Origin: Phycisphaerae bacterium
GTDB taxonomy: Bacteria; Planctomycetota; Phycisphaerae; UBA1845
DNA: 64,000 nucleotides
Assembly: GCA_029260135.1 (NCBI GenBank)
Contig: JAJDDV010000127.1
Location: forward strand, 1 to 64,000
Direction: 5' to 3'
Shown: in pieces, positions 50,374 to 60,600 of the stretch
Position numbering within the stretch: position 1 is the stretch's first letter
How the letters are laid out: the number at the start of each line of letters is the position of its first letter
Notes under the pieces: model-generated
What the model saw: only the letters and a program-made list of their open reading frames with translations
What the model was told of the DNA's origin: nothing
Databases searched by the model: none
Position numbers and translations under genes: made by a program

Positions 50374-52206
50374 TCAGGGGCCGACCAACACGCTACTGAA
50401 CTCGTCGAAATCGACGAGGTCGACGGCACCGTTGCCATTCAGGTCAAACCGTCGACAGCACTCGTCGGCGATGGGTGAGCCGCCGGTGAAACAGGCGCCC
50501 AGCCGGGCCAACTCGCGCAGATCCGTTCGCGCCTCGCATTGATACCGGCCAAGCAGGCACACACTACCGGTTACCGCGTAATGATAGCCAAGGTCGACCT
50601 GTCCCGCGTCGTATTGTCCGTCTGTGCGTGTCGTTCGCGATTCAAGACCCAGGTCACTGGCCGTGTCCCCGCTCGCGTTCGCGCAGGGGCTCTCGGCGGG
50701 GTCGCCGGCACCTAGCTGCATCAGATAGGCACAGCCCGAAGGTCCTGGAACGAAACGAGGATCGTCATTGATGTTTCCTACGCCGCCTGCACCGGGGCTC
50801 GACCCCTGGATGCACGAGTAGTCTATACCGGGCATACCTCCAGAGATCTGCGCCGCTTCCTGGGTTCCCTCGGAATCTTGGTTGTTCCAGAGAATGCAGT
50901 TTCGGAGAGCCGGATTGTGACCAGTGTTGTACACGCCACCTGAGGTGCCACCCGCTACGTTTCGTGTGAATGTGCAGTTGATCAGCGCGACCTGGCCCGC
51001 GCCCAGGTTGTAGAGGGCGCCGCCATCCAACCAGGCGTGGTTACGCTCGAAGAGGCAGTTGGTCAGTTCGGGGCTGCTGTTGATGTTGATCACCCCACCT
51101 GCGTTTCGCGCCTCGTTTGCCTCGAAGACACAATCCCGAAGCACTGGGTCGCTCGATGAGTTGTACAGGGCGCCGCCGCTCAACGCTGCCGAATTTTCAC
51201 GGAACAACACATCCGTCAGGACAGGGCTGCTTTCCTCGTTGAACATCCCGCCGCCCACGGCGGTTCTCGAGCCGTTTTGCTCCAGTCGACAGCCATGCAA
51301 CTCAGGTCGGCTGTTGCCGTAGTTCGCCATGCCGCCGCCATTGTAATAGGCCTGGTTGTCGGTGATCGCACAATCGGTGAGAACGGGAGCGCTACGGTCC
51401 ACGTTGTACACACCACCGCCGTGATAGCCCACGCTGTTGCGCGCGATCACGCATTCCACCAAAGAGGGCTTGCTTTGACCGTCGTTGTTGATGCCGCCGC
51501 CATAGTCGGCAACATTGTCAACGAGGGTACATCTGTCGAGAGTCGGGTTGGCGCCGCGTCGGTTGTAGATCCCGCCGCCATAGTACCAGACCCAGTTCCC
51601 CGAGAAAGTGCATCGCATCAACGTCGGGCTGCCGCCGTCGTTGAAGAGTCCAGCTCCCGAGTTGTGCGTGGGGCCCTCCGCGTGTCCACCGGAAACCGTC
51701 ACGCCGTCCAACAGGGCCGTCGAGTCAGTGTCAACGGATGTCATCACGTGGTAGCAGTTTTCGGATCGAGTCGGGTCAAGCAGAAGGCCGGTATCGTCGC
51801 CGGCAAGATCGCCCGAGAGAACCGTCGTGAAGACATCGATCTTGCGTTCCTCCGGATCTGACGCGCCGCACCCGGCGAACCCTCCGCGGATGCTCAGACC
51901 GTTGCTGAGTCGAAACGTCGATGTGCGGCTGCCGGGCGTCTGACCGGCACCGACGTCCGGTCTGTACACACCCTGCGCCATGCGGATTTCCGTGATGGCG
52001 CTGGAAGGATCGGCGCTCGCCGCTAGTGCGTCCTGCAAGTGCGTATAGGCATCGCACCAACCCGAGCCATTGTTCATACCGGTGGCTGAGCTGTCCACGT
52101 AGGCGATGGCCCCACTGGGTGCGCCCTCCGCCCAAAGAGGCAGACACGGCAAGGAACCGACGAACCCAAAGATTTGGCACCAGGAAAAGCGCACGAACAT
52201 CCACAT
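50374..52206 (-). CDS. Secreted right-handed beta-helix protein with dockerin-like C-terminus
   Basis: A 610-residue exported protein. After a signal peptide comes YVDSSATGMNNGSGWCDAYT, common in secreted adhesins and polysaccharide-binding proteins of this type. Then follow about nine repeats of the form GGGIYN...PTLDRCTLVDN, GGGVYN...PVLTDCAITDN and GGALYN...PVLRDCVFEAN, which build a parallel beta-helix. The C-terminus has Cys pairs and FDLNGNGAVDLVDFDEF, an EF-hand/dockerin-like Ca-binding element. It probably acts at the cell surface on carbohydrate or in attachment; no catalytic residues can be assigned. Confidence 0.82.
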   Translation of the reverse strand: MWMFVRFSWCQIFGFVGSLPCLPLWAEGAPSGAIAYVDSSATGMNNGSGWCDAYTHLQDALAASADPSSAITEIRMAQGVYRPDVGAGQTPGSRTSTFRLSNGLSIRGGFAGCGASDPEERKIDVFTTVLSGDLAGDDTGLLLDPTRSENCYHVMTSVDTDSTALLDGVTVSGGHAEGPTHNSGAGLFNDGGSPTLMRCTFSGNWVWYYGGGIYNRRGANPTLDRCTLVDNVADYGGGINNDGQSKPSLVECVIARNSVGYHGGGVYNVDRSAPVLTDCAITDNQAYYNGGGMANYGNSRPELHGCRLEQNGSRTAVGGGMFNEESSPVLTDVLFRENSAALSGGALYNSSSDPVLRDCVFEANEARNAGGVININSSPELTNCLFERNHAWLDGGALYNLGAGQVALINCTFTRNVAGGTSGGVYNTGHNPALRNCILWNNQDSEGTQEAAQISGGMPGIDYSCIQGSSPGAGGVGNINDDPRFVPGPSGCAYLMQLGAGDPAESPCANASGDTASDLGLESRTTRTDGQYDAGQVDLGYHYAVTGSVCLLGRYQCEARTDLRELARLGACFTGGSPIADECCRRFDLNGNGAVDLVDFDEFSSVLVGP

Positions 52207-52601
52207 CCCCCAACATCCAGCGTGTCAAGCAGTTGAGACCCCTCACCTGCGTTATTCTAGCCGATTCGGCGTTACCTGGAAACAGCCAATGCCTGCGACG
52301 GTAGCGCAACGCTGGGGCGAGCAGGTATCTGCGTCCAATAAGGACCGGCGGGATGAAACCTCAACAGACCAGGTCCGCAGGACACGTCTCACGATCGAAC
52401 GAAGGGCCGCCCGTCTCCACCGTGCCTGGGCGGCGCGAGTTCGAATCGCTGTCGCGCCTGCCCAGCGGAAAGTGACTCGCCCGTGTCACATCGCCAAGAC
52501 CCCGCAGAACAAGCGTCTTCCTGCACTTCGTTGCATCACGATTCGTCGGATGACACGCCGTGTGTGCAGTGGGCTGGGTCATGACGCCAAACGAGTACCC
52601 G
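52207..52601. other. Intergenic region, 395 bases
   Basis: This lies between two minus-strand genes. It contains a strong inverted repeat (listed separately) and otherwise no gene that I can support. Confidence 0.5.
52426..52465. repeat. Imperfect inverted repeat after yigZ
   Basis: The arms are 52426-52438 and 52452-52465, with one bulged base and a 13-base loop that includes gttcgaatc, a sequence resembling a tRNA T-loop. It has no T run. It may end the yigZ transcript or be the remains of another tRNA-like element. Confidence 0.45.
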
Positions 52602-53210
52602 TTACTCGATCCGTCGCGGACTCAGTTTGCCTCCGGTAAGATCGCCGATGGATTCAGCGAAATCGGCGGCGAGCTCTTCCGGAAGCACATACCGCAGTGA
52701 GATGTCGGCTTCGAACCGTTCCTCTTCGATCATGCACTCGTGTTCGTCCAACAACCGATGCACTGATTTTCTCAGTGCATAGGGAATCATCAGCTCGTAT
52801 CGCTGGCGCGTCACTCTCTCTTCAGTCTGGAGTGTTTCGAGAACCGTCTTGGCCGCGGTACCGTAGGCCGAGACCAATCCGCCAGTGCCGAGTTTGGTGC
52901 CGCCATAGTATCTCGCAGTGACGATTACCGTGTCGCCAATGTCGGCGCCGCGCAAATGCGCCAGCGTCGTCGGGCCGGAGGTGCCGGAAGGTTCACCGTC
53001 ATCACTCATTCCCTCGGAGACACTCGCGCCGTAGCCAATCTTGAAGGCGTAGACATGGTGGGTCGCATCGGACATTTCGGCGCGGATGGTGCGGATGAAG
53101 CCCTGCGCCTCCTTTACGGTAAACGCCGGTGCCGCGGTCGAAATGAAACGCGAATTGGAAACGCGAATTTCGATGCGGTGGCGGGACCTCGGCACTTGGT
53201 AGCGACTCAT
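52602..53210 (-). CDS. YigZ/IMPACT family protein
   Basis: A 202-residue protein of the UPF0029/IMPACT family. It shows SNSRFISTAAPAFTVKEAQG, THHVYAFKIGYGASVSEGMS, the signature DDGEPSGTSGPTTLAHLRGA and ARYYGGTKLGTGGLVSAYGT, followed by a C-terminal ferredoxin-like domain. The bacterial role is unclear; eukaryotic IMPACT affects translation control. The ATG at 53208-53210 fits homologues, and the open 21 codons before it overlap an unlikely region. It lies 63 bases downstream of tRNA-Arg on the same strand. Confidence 0.88.
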   Translation of the reverse strand: MSRYQVPRSRHRIEIRVSNSRFISTAAPAFTVKEAQGFIRTIRAEMSDATHHVYAFKIGYGASVSEGMSDDGEPSGTSGPTTLAHLRGADIGDTVIVTARYYGGTKLGTGGLVSAYGTAAKTVLETLQTEERVTRQRYELMIPYALRKSVHRLLDEHECMIEEERFEADISLRYVLPEELAADFAESIGDLTGGKLSPRRIE

Positions 53211-53273
53211 GCCGGAAAGTCTACAGTGCATGAAGCGATGGCGAAACGCGCCATGGTCCCGGCACCATGTCAC

Positions 53274-53346
53274 CGCGCCGGGCAGGACTCGAACCTGCGA
53301 CCGTCGGATTAGAAATCCGATGCTCTATCCGCTGAGCTACCGGCGC
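53274..53346 (-). tRNA. tRNA-Arg (anticodon TCT)
   Basis: A full cloverleaf of 73 bases: acceptor GCGCCGG pairing with CCGGCGC, D-arm TAGCTCAGCGGATAGAGC, anticodon arm TCGGA-TTTCTAA-TCCGA with TCT, and T-arm GCAGGTTCGAGTCCTGC. The CCA end is not encoded. It reads AGA codons. Confidence 0.95.
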
Positions 53347-53562
53347 CCATGCTCATGACTATTTAGTTACATCCGACGCCGCCTCCACGCAACCTCTCTA
53401 GCCATCGCATCCGGTATAACACAGCCAAACCGTGGCCGCACCGCCCCGGCTCGACTACAATCACGACCGTGTTCGGGAGCGAACGCGGGGCGTCGGCGCC
53501 TACCGGGACGAGTCCCCGGTCAAACGCCGCTCCCCTCGAAAACGCAGAAACAAGGAGCAATC

Positions 53563-54129
53563 ATGAAGTCCACAAAGATCCTCTGTATCGCGGCACTACT
53601 CGCAATCGGTACCCCCACCGCAGGAACCGCCCTCGCCGCGGAAACCTTCGAAGTCGACGCGGCACACTCATCGGTCGTGTTTCGGGCGAAACATCTCGGC
53701 GTCAGCTATGCCTACGGTCGATTCAACGACATCAGCGGCAGTTTCAGTTTCGACGACGCCACGCTCGACATCGAAATCAAGACGGACAGCATCGACACCA
53801 ACAGCAAAGATCGCGACAAGCACCTCAAAGGACCCGACTTCTTCAACGTGAAGCAGTTCCCTGTCGCCAAATTCTCCGCCAAGGAATTCACCAAACGCGG
53901 TGACAACGTCTACAAGGTCACAGGCGACATGGCCTTCCACGGCGTAACGAAATCATTGGACGTGACACTGGAGCGCGTCGGATCGGGAGAAGATCCCTGG
54001 GGCGGCTACCGCTCCGGCTTCGAGGTGATCTTCAACTTCAAACGAAGCGACTTCGGAATGACCTACGGTACGAAAGGACTCGGCGACGACATCCGCGTCA
54101 TGGTCAGCGTAGAGGGAGTTCGAAAGTAG
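53563..54129 (+). CDS. YceI family periplasmic protein
   Basis: A 188-residue protein with a Sec signal (cleaved near ALA, residue 25) and a YceI lipocalin-like barrel. ETFEVDAAHSSVVFRAKHLG starts the mature domain; DSIDTNSKDRDKHLKGPDFF and FPVAKFSAKEF follow, then VTGDMAFHGVTKSLDVTLE and FNFKRSDFGMTYG. YceI proteins bind isoprenoid or fatty-acid-like lipids in the periplasm. An AAGGAG site precedes the ATG at 53563. It lies 37 bases before a membrane protein gene on the same strand. Confidence 0.93.
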   Translation: MKSTKILCIAALLAIGTPTAGTALAAETFEVDAAHSSVVFRAKHLGVSYAYGRFNDISGSFSFDDATLDIEIKTDSIDTNSKDRDKHLKGPDFFNVKQFPVAKFSAKEFTKRGDNVYKVTGDMAFHGVTKSLDVTLERVGSGEDPWGGYRSGFEVIFNFKRSDFGMTYGTKGLGDDIRVMVSVEGVRK

Positions 54130-54166
54130 ACAATCCGAATCGAAGGAACTGGCCAGACGACCAATC

Positions 54167-55102
54167 GTGACGCCTCCGCAAAGGCGCACGACCACGCCAC
54201 GGCAAACCAGGCGCATCTTGTTTACGATCGGCTCCATCCTGATGGTCACGGCCCTTCCCGCCGCCGTGACGATGACCGTCCTGCTGGTCGCCCGAGCGAC
54301 CCGATCCAGCAAGCGGAGCGAACCCTGCACCGCCGCGCTTGCCGCGCTCAGCGTCGCCGCCGGCTACGGCGTCGCACACGTTGTACGCCATGGTTGGCCG
54401 GCACTGGACTCCTGGGCTCAGTGGGAATCCTGGCAGTGGCTGCTATGGTTCGTTGTCGCCGCAGCAGCCCTGGCGTCGTTCCGCCCATCCAAACCCCTCT
54501 GGACATGGACGCTCTGGCTGTTGCGGATCATACTGGTATCCGGCGGTCTCACCATATCACTCAGACCCTACTGGCAGCATACCTGGGACCCCGCAGCCGC
54601 CGCCCGATGGATTGCCTGCCTGACAGGCGCGTTCTGCCTCTACTGGTTTCTTCTCGATGCACTTCTCGAAAAGACTCCAGCGGCCTCGTCGACTCTGAGT
54701 GTCTTGATCGTCGCACTGGGCACGGGAATTGCGCTTGTGCTGACCGGAAGTCAGCGCTTGGCGGAACTCGCGATCAACCTTGGATCGATTACGGCCGTGC
54801 TGTCGGTGATGTGCTTACGAAACGAGCCACGACCACTCGCGAAGGGGATCTTCGCGGTCGCCCCGGTCATCCTCGGCGGGCTCTGGCTGACCGGGTGCTT
54901 TTACTCCGAAACGAAAGCGTTGACGATCGGCCTCTTGGCCGCAGCGCCCTTCGCCGCGTGGATCTGGAACCTCCCGCCCGTCAGCCGCCTGGGTCCCGCC
55001 GCCCTCACCACCGTTCGCCTGGTTGCGGTTCTGGCCGTCGTGCTCGTTGCGGTCGTGCCCCTCATTCTCGCGTTCACACCGGATCCGTATGCCGGATACT
55101 GA
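54167..55102 (+). CDS. Multi-pass membrane protein of unknown function
   Basis: A 311-residue protein with eight or nine hydrophobic segments, including TIGSILMVTALPAAVTMTVL, WESWQWLLWFVVAAAALASF, LSVLIVALGTGIALVLTG and VRLVAVLAVVLVAVVPLILA. A short basic N-terminus precedes the first helix. No family is recognised. GTG 54167 is used but the start is not certain. It may be co-transcribed with the YceI gene and is convergent with the ABC permease. Confidence 0.6.
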   Translation: MTPPQRRTTTPRQTRRILFTIGSILMVTALPAAVTMTVLLVARATRSSKRSEPCTAALAALSVAAGYGVAHVVRHGWPALDSWAQWESWQWLLWFVVAAAALASFRPSKPLWTWTLWLLRIILVSGGLTISLRPYWQHTWDPAAAARWIACLTGAFCLYWFLLDALLEKTPAASSTLSVLIVALGTGIALVLTGSQRLAELAINLGSITAVLSVMCLRNEPRPLAKGIFAVAPVILGGLWLTGCFYSETKALTIGLLAAAPFAAWIWNLPPVSRLGPAALTTVRLVAVLAVVLVAVVPLILAFTPDPYAGY

Positions 55103-55126
55103 TCCGTTTCCATCGAATCGAAGTGT

Positions 55127-56449
55127 CTAGCCCCGAAGTGCCCAGCGCACCATCTCGCCGAACTTCGCGCCCTTTCCCTGCATCAGAATACCCACGCGGA
55201 AGATGCGCCCGGCCGCAAAGACGAAAACCGTAGTGGCAACAATAACACCGGCGATGCCGACGGCCGGTTGCCAACCGGGTACGCCCGGCGGAATCGCCTG
55301 CCGAAGCAGCATCAACATCGGTGTCGCGGGCGGGAAAAGCGAAATCGCCACCGAAAAAGGGGCCGACGGCGCCTGAAGCACGCTCGTCCAGACGAACATC
55401 GGTGCCATCACGATGATCATCACCGGCATCATCAGGCTCTGCGACTCCTTCATGTCCGAGACAGCCGCACCCACCGCCACAAACATCGAACCGAACATCA
55501 GCACGGCGAGTGCCTGATACAGCATGAACCACCAGATGAGGTGTGTCGGAAAAGCAGACCCCTGACCGGCGTAGTTCAACGCAATGAACGCACCAACGAG
55601 ATAGACGGTCGATATCGTCAACGAGACCCCGACCGTACCGATCAGCTTACCCATCATGAGCTGGAACGGTGGGATGGAGCCGAGCAAAACCTCCGCAATC
55701 CGCTGCATCTTCTCCTCGAGAACGCTCTGCACCAACGGACTGGCACCGACCATCACCACCATGAACATCAACATCATCAGCCCGATGGGAACACCAAAGC
55801 CCACCGCCTTGTTGGTCTTCTCCGCTTTGCTGATCTGCCCGGATTCGTCACGCGTCAGGAGCCCGAGATTGTCAATGCCGATGCGTTCGGTGGCCTCCTC
55901 CACAATGTCCGGATCAATCCCCGCGCTCACCAACCGCATGTGGCCAACCGCCCCGTTGACCGTACCATACAACCACCGGCGAAGATCTTCGTAGGTCGGC
56001 GTGTTGGAGTGATACGCCAAGAGCGCCGGCTCATCGCCGCCTTCCGCATCCTCGAGCGGATCGCGCTCGATCACCACAAACGCGAACAACTCTTTGGCAC
56101 GAACCTGCTCGGAAAGCTCGAACTCGACTTGATCGCGATCCTCCGACGAAGCCTCGATCAGCGTCGGAAGAAAACGCGGTCGCGCCTGCCTGCGGTCTTC
56201 ACCGTCGCCCTTGAAAATGTACTCTGCATTGCGCGCCGCCGCTCCCGTCTCGATCGACGCAAACAACCTGCCCGAATAATCCACAACCGCGAACCGTCGA
56301 TCGCGCGTGTCGACCTTGTCCTTCAACGCCACCTGCGCGGCGATACTCCCGCCCATCAAAACCGGCATGGCGAAAAGCGTGATCAGAAACGCCTTCGTGC
56401 GCACCGCAGCCTGGTACTCGCGAACGGCTACTACAATCGTCTTACGCAA
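55127..56449 (-). CDS. ABC-2 type transporter permease (NatB-like)
   Basis: A 440-residue permease with one N-terminal helix (AFLITLFAMPVLMGGSIAAQ), a large outside domain of about 200 residues, and five C-terminal helices, for example VGFGVPIGLMMLMFMVVMVG, TVGVSLTISTVYLVGAFIAL and LMMPVMIIVMAPMFVWTSVL. The motif LVQSVLEEKMQRIAEVLLGS with PPFQLMMGKL is typical of NatB/ABC-2 exporters. Its start overlaps the stop of the ATPase gene by eight bases. The substrate is unknown; NatAB relatives export sodium or drugs. Confidence 0.87.
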   Translation of the reverse strand: MRKTIVVAVREYQAAVRTKAFLITLFAMPVLMGGSIAAQVALKDKVDTRDRRFAVVDYSGRLFASIETGAAARNAEYIFKGDGEDRRQARPRFLPTLIEASSEDRDQVEFELSEQVRAKELFAFVVIERDPLEDAEGGDEPALLAYHSNTPTYEDLRRWLYGTVNGAVGHMRLVSAGIDPDIVEEATERIGIDNLGLLTRDESGQISKAEKTNKAVGFGVPIGLMMLMFMVVMVGASPLVQSVLEEKMQRIAEVLLGSIPPFQLMMGKLIGTVGVSLTISTVYLVGAFIALNYAGQGSAFPTHLIWWFMLYQALAVLMFGSMFVAVGAAVSDMKESQSLMMPVMIIVMAPMFVWTSVLQAPSAPFSVAISLFPPATPMLMLLRQAIPPGVPGWQPAVGIAGVIVATTVFVFAAGRIFRVGILMQGKGAKFGEMVRWALRG

Positions 56450-57386
56450 GGGCCGCCTCCTGCTTCACCGACTCAGCCGCGGCCTCTTCCGCATCCGGTC
56501 CGGCAATACGAACGAAAATGTCATGGAGCGACGGACGTGCCAACTCGAAGTGCAACACGCGCCCCACGTTCATCACCGCCGCAAGCACATCCTGCGTAAT
56601 CGTCTCCGGCGTGATCCGAAGCTCCTGAAACTGACCGAAGTCCGTCACCTTCTCGACGCCCGGCAACCGATCCAGCTCGCCGTTACGCTCCGTCAACCGG
56701 ACCCGAATCGTGTCTTGCGCGTATCGGTCCTTGATGCCGTCGAGCGTTCCATCAAGAACCTTCTTGCCCTTGTAGATCATGAAAATGAAGTCGCACATCT
56801 TCTCCGCCACAGCCATGTCGTGTGTCGAAAAGATGACCGTCGCCCCCTTACGCCGCAGGTCCAGCACCGCCTGGCGAAGCACATCCATGTTGACCGGGTC
56901 CAAACCGCTGAACGGCTCATCCAGGATGACCATCTCCGGCGACGCTATGACAGCCGAAATGAACTGGACCTTCTGGGCCATGCCCTTCGACAGCGTCTCG
57001 ACCTTCCGACCGCCCCACTCCACAAGGTCCAATCGCTCGAGCCACACGTCCACCGCACCCTTGAAATCGCGAAGACCCTTGAGCTCCGCGTAAAACCGCA
57101 GAACGTCACGAACCTTCATCTTCTTGTAGAGTCCGCGCTCTTCCGGAAGATACCCGATGCGATCGTGGGCGGCGCCATACGATTCTTCCCCCAGGACCCG
57201 AATCGTTCCCGTCCCAGGATCAGGATGGTAAATGCGCATGATCATGCGCAGCGTCGTGGTCTTGCCCGAACCGTTAGGCCCGATGAAACCATAGACTGAC
57301 CCCTCGGGAACCGCGAGCGACAGTGAGTCCACCGCACGGTGCTGACCGAAAGTCTTCGTAACGTTCTCTATCTCGACAACATTCAT
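56442..57386 (-). CDS. ABC transporter ATP-binding protein (NatA-like)
   Basis: A 314-residue ATPase subunit with Walker A IGPNGSGKTTTLRMIM, a Q-loop region GYLPEERGLYKKMKVRDVL, signature LSKGMAQKVQFISAVIASPE, Walker B MVILDEPFSGLDP and the H-loop IFSTHD. A C-terminal domain of about 90 residues (DUF4162-like) is typical of NatA exporters. The ATG at 57384-57386 matches homologues, though no good ribosome binding site precedes it and the frame is open for 48 more codons. It is the first gene of the two-gene transporter operon. Confidence 0.9.
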   Translation of the reverse strand: MNVVEIENVTKTFGQHRAVDSLSLAVPEGSVYGFIGPNGSGKTTTLRMIMRIYHPDPGTGTIRVLGEESYGAAHDRIGYLPEERGLYKKMKVRDVLRFYAELKGLRDFKGAVDVWLERLDLVEWGGRKVETLSKGMAQKVQFISAVIASPEMVILDEPFSGLDPVNMDVLRQAVLDLRRKGATVIFSTHDMAVAEKMCDFIFMIYKGKKVLDGTLDGIKDRYAQDTIRVRLTERNGELDRLPGVEKVTDFGQFQELRITPETITQDVLAAVMNVGRVLHFELARPSLHDIFVRIAGPDAEEAAAESVKQEAALA

Positions 57387-57655
57387 GGCACAATCGACAT
57401 TGTGAGCGAAGGACTCCGCCTGCAGACGCGATCCGTCCGGTCTGGCTTTGCCTACCAGGGAGCCGAGTCTGGCGACACCGCACGAGCATACGGTGGCCAA
57501 GATCGTACTGACTCGCATGTCGCCTCGCAACTGTCGCTTATTGTCTCAGTTCGTCAACTGGACGCCCACGGAGACGGCGGTAAGATGAGCGGTTCGCTTT
57601 CGTGCCCTCAGACGCGAATGTACGGAAACAAACTAGCCGAAAACACGAGCCCTTG

Positions 57656-60600
57656 ATGACCGTCCTACATGCCATCTGGTCCGACGCCACGCTCCACATT
57701 TGGGCGGAACGCGGCAGCCGCCCGCCAAACCCAAACGGACGGGCGGCCAAGGCCGACGTTGCGCCCGGTTTCAACGAGGAACGCGGACTCAACAAGTTAG
57801 CACTTGGCGAAGAGACCCTTCGCTCAACCGTCGGCGACGTCTTTGATAGCCTGCTCGTCTCCGGCGCTGCGGCATCAACGTTGACGCTTCGAATTCCTCA
57901 TCGCGACGGAACACCGATCCCTTCACAGGACCAGGCACCAGCGATCGACCCCAACGCTTCGACCGACGCAGTCAAGCTCCAAACATGCGACGTCTCGACG
58001 CTGGCCTTTCCCCCGGCCGATGCCATCGATCTGCTCACAAGTCGTCCCAGCAGCCCGCAACACGATGTCATTCCGGGTGCCTCGCTGCATTACTGGTCAC
58101 GCGTCGCGTCGCTCGTCCTGGAGCTGCTGGCCAAGCAACGATTCGTCCCATCCGTCTTTCGTGCGGGGCTCGAACACTATCGCGGATACTGGCGCGTCGT
58201 GCTGGGCGACAAGGACACCTCGGACAACCTCGAAAACCTCATCGTCGCGATGCCGCCCGTCTGTCGCTCGCACGCAACCGAAGACCACAACGTCCAAGCT
58301 TCCGTACTCCTGGAACAATTCCTCTGGACCACCGTAGACGCGCTGGTCCGTCGCTGCCTCGAAGGTGACGAACTCGCACACACCCTCCAGGAACGCTCGC
58401 GCAACACCGCAATCGCTCAGATCCGTTGGCTGCGATCCATCGTACGCAGCGACAGCCGCGTCGAGGGAACGCCGCAAGAAGGCCGCGCGATCCATGAGAC
58501 CGTCCGCGCCTGGCTCGCCAAACTCGAAGAGCCCACGCCCGCGCGCGGCTGCCGCACCTGTTTTAGAATCCAAGCGCCGCCGAGTCACACCGACGCCGCC
58601 GCGCCCCAAGGCGAACAACCTTGGCTTCTCAAGCTCTACGTCCAAGCAACGGACGGCTCCCAGCGCGTGCTGGACGCCGCGAAACTCGCAACCGCCCTGA
58701 CCAGCGATACGCCGCGACTTCTCCCGCGGCCCTTCGACAACGCCCTCGAGAAGCTCCGCACAGACGCCGCCGCCGCCGCCCAACACTTCGCGCCACTTGC
58801 GCCCTGTGCGGAGCCCGACGGACCCGTCGAATGTCACCTCGATCTCGCCCAAGCCTACGCGTTCCTACGCGACGCCGTCCCCATGCTCGAGTCAGAAGGG
58901 TTTGGCGTCTGGACCCCGCAATGGTGGCGCGATGATCGACCGCGCCTTCGCATGTGGCTGGACGTAAGGCCCGAACCGGGACCCTCGTCAACCCAAGGCG
59001 CAACCCTCGGCCTCGATGCTTTCGTCACCTACGACTGGCGCATCGCCGTCGGTGACCAAGACCTCACGAAAGAAGAACTGGCTGAACTCATCGCCGCCCA
59101 GGAGGCGCTCGTCCCCCTACGCGATCGTTGGACCGAAGTACCGTTCGGAGAGGTGAGGGCCGCACTCGACTTCGTCGAGCAGAACCGCGGAGGACGCATG
59201 ACCGTCTTCGAGGCGCTTCGACAGTGTTACATCGCCGACGACCTCGACACGGGACTTCCCGTCGCAGGGCTCCGCCCACACGGATGGATCGGCGACCTGT
59301 TCAATACCGCCGAATCAAGCGAGGCCATTCAGCATCTCGCACCACCCGAAGGCTTTCACGGTGAACTGAGACCCTACCAACTCCGCGGTCTCGACTGGCT
59401 CGCCTTCCTAAGCCGAATCGGAATCGGCGGCTGCCTCGCCGATGACATGGGTCTCGGTAAGACCATCCAGCTCATCGCTCTGTGGCTCCACGAACGAAAA
59501 GACGGCCTCTCGCCCGGACCAACCCTTCTCGTCGTACCCATGTCGCTCGTGGGAAACTGGGAACGCGAAATTCAACGATTCGCTCCCACGCTGAAGTCGA
59601 TGATCCATCATGGAACCGAACGGCTCTCCGGCCAAGAGTTCATGACGCAAGTCAAGGAGCACGACGTCGTCATCAGCACGTACGGCCTCACCCATCGAGA
59701 TTTCGATCATCTCAGTGCCGTTGCATGGCATCGCGTCGCCCTGGACGAAGCCCAGAACATAAAGAACCCCGCCGCCAAACAAGCGAAAGCGATCCGATCG
59801 CTGAACACCATTCACCGCGTCGCGCTCACCGGGACCCCCGTCGAAAACCGATTGACCGAACTCTGGTCCATCCTGGAATTCCTCAACCCGGACTACCTGG
59901 GCCGAGCCGCCGAGTTTCGACGTAGATTTGCCGTACCGATCGAACGCTACCACGACACGGACCGCGCACACCGACTGCGCCAGTTAATCCGTCCCTTCGT
60001 GCTGCGGCGCCTCAAAAATGACCCCAGCATCGAAGTCGATCTACCAGCCAAGATGGAAATGAAGGTTTTCTGCAACCTGACCGCGGAGCAGGCGGCACTC
60101 TATCAATCCCTCGTCGACGATATGCTCGGTCAGATCGATCGTACCGGAGGAATGCAGCGCCGCGGACTCATCCTCGCAACGCTCATCAAACTCAAACAAG
60201 TGTGCAACCATCCCGCGCATTTTCTGGCAGAGGAATCCGCCCCGGCCCACCGAAGCGGAAAGTGCGACCGCCTCACCGAGATGCTCGAAGAAGTCGTCGC
60301 CGAAGGCGATCAGGCGCTGATCTTCACCCAGTTCCGACGGATGGGGGATCTACTCCAAAAACTCCTGAAGGAAACCCTTCACCGCGAAACGCTCTTCCTG
60401 CACGGTGGATCCACACGCAAACAACGCGATGCCATGATCGACCGCTTCCAAAGTGCCGACGGAGAGGCGCCGCTACTCGTCCTGTCGCTCAAGGCCGGAG
60501 GCTACGGACTCAACCTCACCGCGGCGAGTCACGTCTTTCATTTTGATCGCTGGTGGAACCCCGCCGTGGAAGACCAAGCCACGGACCGCGCTCACCGTAT

